A stretch of 7,434 bases of DNA from NCBI GenBank assembly GCA_964390645.1, contig CAYMLL010000339.1, positions 1-7,434 on the forward strand, in the 5' to 3' direction. The notes below the pieces were generated by a model. That model was given only the letters and a program-made list of their open reading frames with translations, searched no databases and had not been told where the DNA came from. The DNA comes from CAYMLL01 sp964390645 (GTDB lineage Bacteria; Planctomycetota; UBA8108). Numbering within the stretch: the first letter of the stretch is position 1; each line of letters opens with the position of its first letter. This document shows positions 1 to 6,469 of the stretch, piece by piece. A program made the translations under genes and the position numbers.

Positions 1-1679
1 TGCGGCGGCGCGGTGTTCTCGTCGAGGAAGAGGCCCCGCAGAAGGTAGACCGGATCGCCGATACTGACGCGACCATCGTCGTCGATGTCGGCCGCGTCGA
101 GGCAGTCGAGTGTCGCCGAACCCTCGAACAGGGAGCGCAGGACGCGAACCGCGTCGTTGATCCCGTATTCGCCGTCGCCGTCGGTGTCGCCACGCTGGAA
201 GAGGCGCAACTCCGCGGCGACGTCGGATGGCTCGCAGTCGCCGCTCTCGAACGCGCCGAGGTCGTGTGCATCGCCGCACGGTCGCACACGCCCGGTCAAG
301 TCGCGAGCCGCGGCACCGGTCGAGGCCGCGGCGTCGATCGCCGGCGAGCCCGGCAGCAAGCGGTAGTCAGGCGTCTCGACGACGAAGTCCGGCACGCTGA
401 CCGTTTCGTCTCCGATCCTGACCTCGACGAATCGGCCCACGTCGAACACGCCTTGCTGCACGAATGCGGGACCGTCGAGCGGACCGGGGCCACACGTCGA
501 CTCCGGGATGTTGTCGTGGAGGAGCGCCGCGACCGTCTCGATCGAGGCGGGGCCTCGCCTCTCAGTGCACCAGAACGCACCGCCGGCGTTCCCGGCGCGA
601 TTCTGCACAACGGTGCAATTGATCAGGGTCGGGAGCGCGAAATTGTCGGCGTTCATCGCGCCACCTGCGTCCTGTGCGAAGTTGCCGGCGAAGACGCAGC
701 TGACGAAGAGAGGGAAATCGTAGTACACGGACACGGCGCCGCCGCGATCGGCCGCGTTGCGGACGAACTCGCAGCCGATGAAAACGTCCTGCAGATGCAG
801 CCGCGCGTTGACTCCGACCTTGACGGCCCCGCCGGTTCCGAAGGTCCTGTTGCCACGGAGCACGCAGTCGGTGAGAGTCATCGTGCAGTTCGAGTTGTGG
901 ATGGCGCCGCCAGACTCACGCCCGAGATTGCCCTCGAAAAGGCAACGCTCGAACGTCGGAAACGCCCCGCTTGCGACGTAGACTGCGCCACCGAGGCGCG
1001 ACGAGTTGTTGCGGAACGTGCAGCCGACGAAGGCCACATCCGTGCTGTCGCCGGTGCAGAACGCGGCGCTCTCCGTATTGCCCTCGAACACGCAGTCGAC
1101 GACGCGAGCCGGTGTGTCGTTCAGATATAGCCCTCCGCCGGACTCCCGTGGTGCGGAGTTGCCTACGAAGTGGCAACGCCGCAGCGTCACTTCAGGCTGC
1201 GGGTCGCGGGTGGTGACGGCACCCAGCACGAATACGCCGGCACCGCTGCGCGCGAAGCTGTCGACGAAGCGGCAGTCCTCGACCGTCACGACTGAGCCGC
1301 CCCCGATTTGAAGGCCGCCGCCCCGCCGGCCGCGGTCGTTCGTGAATGACAGGCCGCGGAACAGCGCGGTCGCGTCGTCGAGTCGGAATAGCGTCAGCTC
1401 GTCGCCAGGGTTCGCGGGCTCGGCCGCGCGAATCTCGGTCGCCTCCGCTCCGTCGGTCGACCGCAGCGTCAGGTCGGCCGACTGGTCGATCCAGATCGAC
1501 TCGGAGACGAGGTGCGTCCCAGCGCTCAGGACGATCTCGTCGCCAGGTTGCGCGGCTTCGACAGCCGCCGCGACATCGGTGAACTCGCCGCCGCCGGTCG
1601 GGTCGACGGTGATCTCGCGCGCGTCGAGCGAGCCATCGGTCGCGAGCACTGCTGCGATGAACAACGTGTTGAAGCGCAT
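1..1679 (-). CDS. Secreted right-handed beta-helix protein with C-terminal dockerin/EF-hand-like module (partial, runs off left edge)
   Basis: I translated this frame by hand: it stays open for 559 codons from ATG at 1679 to the left edge. It begins MRFNTLFIAAVLA, a short basic-hydrophobic start that fits a signal peptide, so export is likely. Residues ~136-370 hold about nine coils of roughly 22-25 residues with the pattern C-x-F-x-G-N...G-G-A (for example CLFEGNLGRESGGAI), typical of parallel beta-helix / Pmp-like repeats. Residues 441-475 carry LLPGSPAIDAA...DLGAFES, the motif of 'choice-of-anchor Q' type proteins. Residues 496-552 contain two acidic loops (DTDGDGEYG and DIDDDGRVS), each followed by a DAVRVLRSLF or DPVYLLRGLF helix, as in dockerin-like calcium-binding pairs. 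The C-terminus is probably only a few dozen residues beyond the edge. The role is not known; such proteins are usually cell-surface or extracellular carbohydrate- or adhesion-related. The start has no strong Shine-Dalgarno site, and the open frame continues a little upstream. Confidence 0.88.
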   Translation of the reverse strand, partial: MRFNTLFIAAVLATDGSLDAREITVDPTGGGEFTDVAAAVEAAQPGDEIVLSAGTHLVSESIWIDQSADLTLRSTDGAEATEIRAAEPANPGDELTLFRLDDATALFRGLSFTNDRGRRGGGLQIGGGSVVTVEDCRFVDSFARSGAGVFVLGAVTTRDPQPEVTLRRCHFVGNSAPRESGGGLYLNDTPARVVDCVFEGNTESAAFCTGDSTDVAFVGCTFRNNSSRLGGAVYVASGAFPTFERCLFEGNLGRESGGAIHNSNCTMTLTDCVLRGNRTFGTGGAVKVGVNARLHLQDVFIGCEFVRNAADRGGAVSVYYDFPLFVSCVFAGNFAQDAGGAMNADNFALPTLINCTVVQNRAGNAGGAFWCTERRGPASIETVAALLHDNIPESTCGPGPLDGPAFVQQGVFDVGRFVEVRIGDETVSVPDFVVETPDYRLLPGSPAIDAAASTGAAARDLTGRVRPCGDAHDLGAFESGDCEPSDVAAELRLFQRGDTDGDGEYGINDAVRVLRSLFEGSATLDCLDAADIDDDGRVSIGDPVYLLRGLFLDENTAPP

Positions 1680-1896
1680 GTGTAGACTGTCCCGTGCGGT
1701 GGTTTGCCTCGCTGTCCATCGAGCCCGACACGAGGGGCTCGGTCAAGGGAATCCGCCGACCTCACCGCTTGACACCCCGTTGAAGAGTCGGGCAGGGGGC
1801 GGACCCGTGTGTCGCATAGTTCAACCAGACTACTCCGGACTAACAACCAGGGCGGCGATGCGTGGTCGAGTCATCAAGAATGCGACTGAGCACCCC

Positions 1897-1918
1897 GTGA
1901 CATCGCGGCCGCGGTCGG
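1897..1918 (+). repeat. Dispersed repeat, copy 1 (short form)
   Basis: This 22-nt copy, GTGACATCG then CGGCCGCGGTCGG, differs by one base from the first 22 nt of copy 2 and by two from copy 3. Similarity stops after GGTCGG. The stretch GGCCG-CGGT-CGGCC in this copy could fold as a small hairpin, but the other copies do not keep it. Confidence 0.6.
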
Positions 1919-1947
1919 CCCGTGGGCGAAAAGCGGCCGCCAACCGA

Positions 1948-1978
1948 GTGACATCGCGGCCGTGGTCGGGCAGGATCG
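1948..1978 (+). repeat. Dispersed repeat, copy 2
   Basis: A 31-nt copy running from GTGACATCGCGG to GGGCAGGATCG. It matches copy 3 (2344-2374) at 28 of 31 positions in the same orientation. It lies about 100 nt upstream of the small membrane-protein gene. Confidence 0.75.
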
Positions 1979-2034
1979 GTGCGTGTCCGTGGCAGCGCTA
2001 CGCGAGGCAGGCCAGCGGGCAGACGAGCAGAGAC

Positions 2035-2040
2035 AAGGAG
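2035..2040 (+). promoter_or_regulatory. Ribosome binding site deciding the start of the small membrane protein
   Basis: AAGGAG ends directly before an ATG at 2041, which leaves no spacer, and six bases before a second in-frame ATG at 2047. The spacing favours 2047 as the start. Confidence 0.75.
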
Positions 2041-2046
2041 ATGGCG

Positions 2047-2313
2047 ATGAGCAGGTACGAGTGGCTCTACGTAGGTTTGAAGCTGCTAGGCGTGTACTTT
2101 GGCGTGAGCGGTTTGGTTGCCCTGTGGACCGTGTTGCTCACCATGACCGCGATGGGTGGATCCATGGCGAAGGCCGGGATGGACGCAAGCGCCTTCCAGG
2201 TCGCTGGCCTTCTGGCCCCGGCGATGCAACTGGCAGCCGCGGTCCTTCTGGTCTGGCGGACGCACACGTGTCTGCGTTGGTGCGGTGAGCAGGAGCACAG
2301 ACGGTCGGAGTAG
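2047..2313 (+). CDS. Small two-helix membrane protein, function unknown
   Basis: An 88-residue protein beginning MSRYEWLYVGLKLLGVYFG and ending with TAG at 2311. The start was chosen because AAGGAG lies six bases upstream; ATG 2041 is in frame but abuts the Shine-Dalgarno. Two hydrophobic segments, about residues 8-33 and 50-70, are joined by a Met/Gly/Ala-rich loop. They are followed by a basic, Cys-containing tail (THTCLRWCGEQEHRRSE). This predicts a small inner-membrane hairpin with both ends on the same side. I do not recognise a named family. The gene stands alone between two 31-bp direct repeats and faces away from the beta-helix gene. The hydrophobic pattern and good ribosome binding site make it a credible real gene. 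Confidence 0.72.
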   Translation: MSRYEWLYVGLKLLGVYFGVSGLVALWTVLLTMTAMGGSMAKAGMDASAFQVAGLLAPAMQLAAAVLLVWRTHTCLRWCGEQEHRRSE

Positions 2314-2343
2314 GCTCAAGTCATGGAAGAACGGTGCCGCCCC

Positions 2344-2374
2344 GTGACATCGGGGGCGCGGTCGGGCAGGATCG
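2344..2374 (+). repeat. Dispersed repeat, copy 3
   Basis: A 31-nt direct copy of the repeat at 1948-1978 with three substitutions, starting 31 nt after the stop of the small membrane-protein gene. With copy 2 it brackets that gene at a start-to-start distance of 396 bp. Confidence 0.75.
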
Positions 2375-2461
2375 AAGTCGTGTAGTAGGACGCGCACGAC
2401 GGCGAGCGTGGCGGCGCGAGACTCCTCCACGGTTCCCCATGGAGTCGTTGGCTCAGGAGCT

Positions 2462-2869
2462 CTACCGGTCGGGACGGTACTGGCTGATCGGGGGTCGAAG
2501 ACCGACGCCGTCGTCCCTAGGGTCTGGAGGATATCCGGCACTATAGGAAGAGCTGCGAGCGGGGACGACGGGGGAATTCGCGGGAACGGGCGACGTCAAC
2601 GATATGGCGTGGTACGCGGGAAACAGTGGATACAAGACCCACACGGTCGGGGAGAAGCGGCCAAACCAGTTCGGCCTGCACGACATGCACGGGAACGTCG
2701 GCGAATGACAGGCATACTCCCACTCCGCGTCAGTCGGCAGCCGAAGACCCGTGCGGGCCTCGAATTCTCGAGCGTCGTGCCAGGAGATGGACTCGACGGG
2801 TAGGCGCTCGCCCTGATGCTTCGACGGGGCCTCTCCCATGACCTCCCTCCACTCCTGCTGCGTCACCTC
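2462..2869 (-). pseudogene. FGE/SUMF1-fold (formylglycine-generating-enzyme-like) gene remnant: N-terminal and C-terminal blocks
   Basis: On the minus strand, 2869-2708 translates to EVTQQEWREVMGEAPS...LPVESISWHDAREF...GLRLPTDAEWEYAC. This is the classic N-terminal half of FGE-sulfatase/SUMF1 domain proteins (EVT-x-x-x-W...LPVE-x-(V/I)SW-x-x-A...RLPT-x-AEWEYA). At 2548-2462 the same frame gives SAGYPPDPRDDGVGLRP, which fits the family's C-terminal RSA...PD-x-RD-x-x-GFRP motif. The ~50 codons between them are not FGE sequence in this frame because the middle block is inverted (see next entry). The usual ~40 residues after GNVWEW (the RVLRGGSW region) are absent. The open frame continues upstream to an ATG at 3082, but that stretch shows no FGE similarity and crosses the 13-bp inverted repeat. 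Family members bind substrate proteins or modify cysteine or amine groups; this copy cannot be a working enzyme. Confidence 0.8.
2547..2708 (+). pseudogene. Inverted middle block of the FGE/SUMF1-fold remnant
   Basis: Read on the plus strand, 2547-2705 gives RAGTTGEFAGTGDVNDMAWY, NSGYKTHTVGEKRPNQFGLH and DMHGNV, then TGA. These match the FGE family core that normally follows EWEYA (RAGTTGEF...AWY-x-x-NSG...THPVG-x-K-x-PN-x-FGLYDMHGNVWEW). It lies exactly between the minus-strand N- and C-blocks, so it is the missing segment in flipped orientation. There is no start codon at its head and a stop lies just upstream (TAG, 2544). I see no good inverted repeats at the junctions. Confidence 0.8.
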
Positions 2870-3022
2870 GCCCCAACCGGAACGGCCCACTCCTGATCGC
2901 CAAGTAGAAGACCGAGCATGTACATCGGGGACGCGACCGACGTTGCCCTTGTTACCGAGCGCGCTATCCCAGGTCGACGCAGCCACACTGAACCAGGGAA
3001 AACGGAGTCCGCAGCAGGACGG

Positions 3023-3065
3023 CTTTGTCTTTCCCACCCCATCGCTGACGTCGGGAAAGACAAAG
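3023..3065. terminator. Perfect 13-bp inverted repeat beyond the operon end; possible terminator or element end
   Basis: CTTTGTCTTTCCC (3023-3035) is repeated as its exact reverse complement, GGGAAAGACAAAG (3053-3065), with a 17-nt spacer. It starts 30 nt downstream of the last operon gene in the direction of transcription, where a terminator would lie. No T-run follows on either strand, so it is not a canonical intrinsic terminator. The arms can also be read as TGT...ACA, so a link to transposon ends is possible. Confidence 0.5.
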
Positions 3066-3094
3066 AGGGCGAGGCCCCACAACAGCCACCGGCC

Positions 3095-3376
3095 TCACGC
3101 GCCGGGCCCCATCGATCCGAGGTAGTCGACGGCTTCGAGGAAGGTGTACCCGCTGGTGGCGATCACCAGGTCGATCGGGTTGAAGCCCCGCTGACACCGA
3201 AAGCACCACGCCAGGTTGCTCGACGCCGCGAGCGTCGTATGGCAGTCCTCACAACACGGGCACACGAAACGCCGACGACGGCCACGAGGAGCGGCGGCAA
3301 GACCGAGTCGCCGAGCGACGTGTTCGATGTCGAGAGCTCGGAGCGCGCGAAGACGATCGGGCGAGATGCGTTTCAC
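3095..3376 (-). CDS. Stand-alone CHC2-type zinc finger protein (DnaG primase N-terminal-like, no catalytic domain)
   Basis: A 93-residue protein. A basic patch (RGRRRR, residues 31-36) precedes a cysteine knuckle with C39, C41, C42, C45 and H46, and a second knuckle C58-F-R-C61. The tail, FNPIDLVIATSGYTFLEAVDYL, matches the DnaG CHC2 pattern in which the second CxxC is followed by G-x-x-x-D-x-x-x-x-x-x and a helix ending in EA-x-x-x-L. Which cysteines bind zinc is uncertain (C39/C42 or C42/C45 or H46, with C58/C61). In DnaG this zinc domain recognises single-stranded template DNA. Here there is no TOPRIM primase domain, and full-length DnaG is about six times longer. Its ATG overlaps the stop of the RepA-like gene by 4 nt (ATGA-type), so it is translationally coupled. 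A single-stranded-DNA adaptor working with the helicase-like ATPase is the likeliest role, by inference. Confidence 0.82.
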   Translation of the reverse strand: MKRISPDRLRALRALDIEHVARRLGLAAAPRGRRRRFVCPCCEDCHTTLAASSNLAWCFRCQRGFNPIDLVIATSGYTFLEAVDYLGSMGPGA

Positions 3377-4350
3377 GTCTGCGCCGACCGAAGCAACCGC
3401 CAGCCGCTCGCCGCCCTCTCCACGAGCGCCTCGCCCTGAAGCTCCCGGAGCGCGACCTGCAAGCGCTGGATCCGAACGCGCAGCTCTTCGCGCAGCGCAT
3501 CCTGAGTGCGCGGTTCCTCGGCGCGGGCGAGCACCTCGATGACGCGCGACTTGAGCTCGTCGAGGTTCGCGGATCTCGACGCTGTACAGACCACCTCAAG
3601 CCGAGGCGGCGATGACCCATCGGCTCGCAGCGTCAGCTGGATCGGCTCGGTGGCCGCAGCGTTGCGCTGCTCTACGACGAGCTCGAGCACGCCCCGCCGT
3701 CGCCTGAGGTAGAGATTGCTCTGACCCCACGCGTGGAAATCACCCGAGCCGCGTAGGCTGAGCCCGACCTGCTCCGCGGCGGCGCCGGCCTTGCGCGAGT
3801 GATGGACGACGAACACGGCCACGCGATGTTCGCGCTGAAGCTCTCGCAGGTACGCCAACACCCGCGACACCTCTTGCGCGGAGTTTTCGTCGATTCGGTG
3901 CAGCCGAACGAACGGATCGAGCACGAGGAGCCGCGGGCGGTAGCGGCCGATCGCGCCTGCGAGGCGCTTCTGGTCGCGCGCCGTGTCGAGCCGCAACGCG
4001 TTCTCGAGGATGAGGTGCAGCGGTACGCGCTCGAGGCTCTCGCCGCGGTGCGCCGCAAACCCCTCCAGACGCCCGCGTACCCGCGCCGGATGGTCCTCCG
4101 CCGCAAAGACGAGGACCGGTCCGGGCGCGCGGACCTCGTACTTCCCGAGGGCAGGGGTACCGGAGGCGACGCTGAAGGCCAGATCGAGCGCGAGCCACGT
4201 CTTGCAAGACTTCGGCGCGCCGCCGAGTATCCCCACCCCCTCCTCTTCCCACAGACTGTCGACAAGCCAGCTCGGACCGCTCGAGGAAGCCTCGACCGCG
4301 GCGACCTGGACGACCGAGATCTCCTCGCTCAGCTCAGAGCTTCCATGCAT
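3373..4350 (-). CDS. RepA/DnaB-like RecA-fold ATPase with C-terminal winged helix (AAA_25 type)
   Basis: A 325-residue protein. Walker A is GGAPKSCKT (43-51), with Cys before the catalytic Lys-Thr instead of the more usual Gly. AAEDHPARVRGRL (83-95) and Walker B LLVLDPF (141-147) follow, then VVHHSRK (181-187) and RGSGDFHAW (200-208). These motifs are those of RepA-type hexameric helicases (plasmid RSF1010 RepA) and related RecA-fold ATPases. Residues ~262-325 (NLDELKSRVIEVL...LREELRV...VALRELQGEALVERAASGWRLL) look like a winged-helix DNA-binding domain. The start at 4350 overlaps the upstream ATPase gene by 22 nt. Its Shine-Dalgarno is weak, which fits coupling; no better start was found. 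It probably loads on or unwinds DNA, or acts as an ATP-dependent switch. As it sits in a transposition operon rather than a plasmid, replication-linked transposition is possible (inference). Confidence 0.83.
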   Translation of the reverse strand: MHGSSELSEEISVVQVAAVEASSSGPSWLVDSLWEEEGVGILGGAPKSCKTWLALDLAFSVASGTPALGKYEVRAPGPVLVFAAEDHPARVRGRLEGFAAHRGESLERVPLHLILENALRLDTARDQKRLAGAIGRYRPRLLVLDPFVRLHRIDENSAQEVSRVLAYLRELQREHRVAVFVVHHSRKAGAAAEQVGLSLRGSGDFHAWGQSNLYLRRRRGVLELVVEQRNAAATEPIQLTLRADGSSPPRLEVVCTASRSANLDELKSRVIEVLARAEEPRTQDALREELRVRIQRLQVALRELQGEALVERAASGWRLLRSAQT

Positions 4351-5141
4351 CGCTTGATCGCCTTCTCGGTCACAGCCGCGTCGACGATGACGTTCTTCTT
4401 TTCTGCGGCGACCTCGAGCGCGTGATCTGCCACGACGTCGATTTTTCTCAGCGCGCCGCCGGTGGCTTCCGACATCAGCAGCACGGCGTCCTCGGCAAAG
4501 ACCTCCTTCGTGCAGCCCGCCGCACGCAGACGATGGTGCAGGTACGCAGTGACCTCCCGAGCATCAAGCGGCTCGAGGTAGATGCGCACGGGAAGCCTCG
4601 CCGCCAGCGACGACAACACGTTTCGCTGCAAGCGCTCGCGAAGCTCCGGCAAGCCGATCAGCACGATGGAGAGAAACGGCTTGGAATCCCGTTGGAAGTT
4701 CAGCAGCACCGGCAGCTGCTCGAGCACGCGGATCGGCAGGAGCTGCGCTTCGTCCAGGGCGATGATGGGATGCACCTTCGAAAGCGCGGTCTCCTCGAGA
4801 TGGCGACTGATCATGCGAAAGAGCGCTTCCGGCGTCGCCTTCGGCTCCAGACCGAGGACGACGGAGAGCTGACGGTAGAAATCGCGCGAGTTGACATGCG
4901 AGTTGTGCAGGTAGGTGACGCGGTAGCGGCTCTGCGGCAGCTTCTCCTCGAGCGCACGCAGGACGAACGTCTTGCCGGTGCCGGGCTCACCGCTGAGGAC
5001 TGCGGAGGAGCGGCCCTCTACCGCCGCCTTGAGACGCTTGAGCGCGCGATCCGAGCCCTCGTGCTCGAAGAGCTCCTCGACGGGGACGTCCTTGGTAAAC
5101 GGCTGCTTCGTCAGGCCGAATCGACTGAGGACCCTATTCAT
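4329..5141 (-). CDS. ExeA/TniB/TnsC-like AAA+ ATPase, transposition partner
   Basis: A 270-residue AAA+ protein beginning MNRVLSRFGLTKQPFTKDVP, the 'FGL...PF' opening typical of ExeA-family ATPases next to transposases. Walker A is GEPGTGKT (51-58) and Walker B is HPIIALDEAQ (124-133). A sensor-1-like VLIGLPEL lies at 160-167, and LAARLPVRIYLEPL (179-192) matches the arginine-containing segment of this family. The rest (193-270) is a helical lid. Relatives TnsC, TniB and MuB bind target DNA in an ATP-dependent way, recruit the transposase and mediate target immunity. The ATG overlaps the transposase stop by 8 nt (ATGAATAG), so the two are made in coupled fashion. ExeA proteins in secretion look similar, but this neighbour excludes that role. 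Confidence 0.9.
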   Translation of the reverse strand: MNRVLSRFGLTKQPFTKDVPVEELFEHEGSDRALKRLKAAVEGRSSAVLSGEPGTGKTFVLRALEEKLPQSRYRVTYLHNSHVNSRDFYRQLSVVLGLEPKATPEALFRMISRHLEETALSKVHPIIALDEAQLLPIRVLEQLPVLLNFQRDSKPFLSIVLIGLPELRERLQRNVLSSLAARLPVRIYLEPLDAREVTAYLHHRLRAAGCTKEVFAEDAVLLMSEATGGALRKIDVVADHALEVAAEKKNVIVDAAVTEKAIKRCMEALS

Positions 5142-6468
5142 CGCGCTTCTCCTTTCTCTTGCCGCTCAGCCTGCGCAGGAGATCCTCGACCGGGTTGAGG
5201 CCACTGCGCGGCGACTCGTCGTCTTTCTTCTCCACGGACCTCTGCCGTGGCCGTCGTGCGTTCGCTTCCGGGTCGACCTCTCGGAGCGGCACGCGGGTCG
5301 CCGCGTCCTCGATCCAGTAGCGGTCCGGGTGAAGCAAGCTGTAGCGGATCTCGACCGGGCCGCCGCGCAGCTCTGGCGGCACTTCGAAGGCGCGGCCGCG
5401 TATCTGGCAGGTGGAGTCTGCGCGCACTTGGCGCCGCAGCTCTCCTGTGAACGCGTCCTCGATCGCGCCGGTGTCACTGACCCAGCGGATCTCTTCGGCA
5501 TCCTCCTCCCAGACATCCAGCGGCGTCCTGCCGCCGAGCGACGAGTGCGGTCGGGCGTTGTACTCGGCCTCCACCCACGTGGAGAGCCTCAGGTTGAGAT
5601 CGTCGAGAGTCGTCACCTGCTCGCAGTCGAGTCGATCGAGGACGCGGGCGCGGAGCGTTCGCCACCAGCGCTCGATCTTTCCCTTCGACGGTCCGTCGTA
5701 GGGCCGCGCGTAGATCAGTCGGGTCTCGAGCTTGGCGCAGGCAATCCGGACGTCGGAGCCGGTGAAGCTGCCGTGGTTATCCAGGAGAATGGCGCGCGGG
5801 ATGCCGCGACGCAGCACCGCGCCGAGCAGCACCGTGAGGAACGCCGCCTGGTTTTCGTGGAAGCCGGCGCGCAGGTAGGGAACGAGGCGGCTGCGATCGT
5901 CGATGAGTGCGAAGATCTTCACGCGGACCTCGCGGCCGGAGGACGGATCAAAGAGGCTCGGGCCGTGTAGCGCGTCGCCTTGCCAGAGCTCTCCGCAGCG
6001 TGAGGCCTGCCAGCGCAGGCGCGCCGGACGTTCGAGCTCCATGCGCGCGCCGCTGAGACCTTCGCGCCTGAGGACCCTGCGGATCGTCGAGATGCTCACC
6101 TCGCCGCGGCGCAGGATTCCGGCGAGCTCGAGCTCTTCGTGGATGAGCTTCGCGGAGCGACCGGGGTCCTCACGCTTCATGGTGATGACGAGCTCTTCGA
6201 CCTCCGCCTTGAGCGCACGGACCTTGCCGCGGTCGCGCCGCGGCGCGGGTACCAGTCCGTCGAATCCGTCGCGGCGGTACTTGTAGAGCCACTCCTCGAG
6301 CGTCTTCTTCGCGATGCGCCGATCGTGGCCGTCGGGCCCCTTCCAGACTTTGAGAGCGCGCTCCGTGAGGGCACGACCGAGCTCGCCGCGTCGGAGCGTG
6401 TGGTGCAAGACGTCGCCGAGGACGGCGTAGCGGAACAACGCCTCGGCTTTTCTGCGTTCGTCATTCAC
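5134..6468 (-). CDS. DD(35)E transposase (rve fold, Mu/TnsB/TniA-like, with C-terminal beta-barrel)
   Basis: A 444-residue protein from a GTG start. AAAGGAGG lies seven bases upstream, an excellent site, so the longer in-frame start at 6819, which would run through the upstream gene, was discarded. Residues ~52-90 form a helix-turn-helix (KKTLEEWLYKYRRDGFDGL) and ~100-145 a second DNA-binding region (SISTIRRVLRREG). The catalytic core shows D165 (LWQGDALHGP), D230 (AILLDNHGSF) and E266 (SKGKIERWW), giving 35 residues between the last two. The NARPHSSLGGRTPLDVW segment (304-320) is typical of integrase-core transposases. Residues ~340-400 resemble the Mu-transposase C-terminal beta-barrel. The basic tail GLNPVEDLLRRLSGKRKEKR could be the contact for the ATPase, as in TnsB (inference). 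All catalytic residues are intact. It should cut and join element ends together with the AAA+ protein. Confidence 0.92.
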   Translation of the reverse strand: MNDERRKAEALFRYAVLGDVLHHTLRRGELGRALTERALKVWKGPDGHDRRIAKKTLEEWLYKYRRDGFDGLVPAPRRDRGKVRALKAEVEELVITMKREDPGRSAKLIHEELELAGILRRGEVSISTIRRVLRREGLSGARMELERPARLRWQASRCGELWQGDALHGPSLFDPSSGREVRVKIFALIDDRSRLVPYLRAGFHENQAAFLTVLLGAVLRRGIPRAILLDNHGSFTGSDVRIACAKLETRLIYARPYDGPSKGKIERWWRTLRARVLDRLDCEQVTTLDDLNLRLSTWVEAEYNARPHSSLGGRTPLDVWEEDAEEIRWVSDTGAIEDAFTGELRRQVRADSTCQIRGRAFEVPPELRGGPVEIRYSLLHPDRYWIEDAATRVPLREVDPEANARRPRQRSVEKKDDESPRSGLNPVEDLLRRLSGKRKEKRDE

Positions 6469-6469
6469 A

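Larger units (their letters stand above)
1680..2034. other. Intergenic region between the divergent beta-helix and membrane-protein genes
   Basis: This gap of about 350 bases should hold promoters for both divergent neighbours. I see no convincing -35/-10 pair on either strand. A TTGACA lies at 1769-1774 on the plus strand but has no matching -10. The right part contains two copies of the GTGACATCG repeat described separately. Open frames here are short and have no recognisable protein features. Confidence 0.6.

Noticed and set aside
264..1130. Long plus-strand open frame
   Set aside because: It is the shadow of the beta-helix gene on the other strand; its translation is Arg/Ala/Glu-rich without any domain, while the minus frame has regular repeats and motifs.
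1769..1774. Plus-strand TTGACA promoter
   Set aside because: No acceptable -10 element follows at 16-18 nt.
1948..2374. Integron gene cassette around the membrane protein
   Set aside because: The flanking repeats lack the GTTRRRY core and the paired boxes of attC sites, and no integrase is present.
2547..2707. Phase-variable invertible segment with recombinase sites
   Set aside because: I found no clear inverted repeats at the two junctions and no adjacent site-specific recombinase; the missing FGE segment points to decay.
2462..2869. Variable protein of a diversity-generating retroelement
   Set aside because: Such proteins often have the FGE/C-type lectin fold, but there is no reverse transcriptase, template repeat or intact C-terminus in the window.
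3095..4350. Plasmid replication module
   Set aside because: The RepA-like and CHC2 proteins alone could suggest it, but there are no iterons, origin or primase domain, and both genes overlap into the transposition operon.
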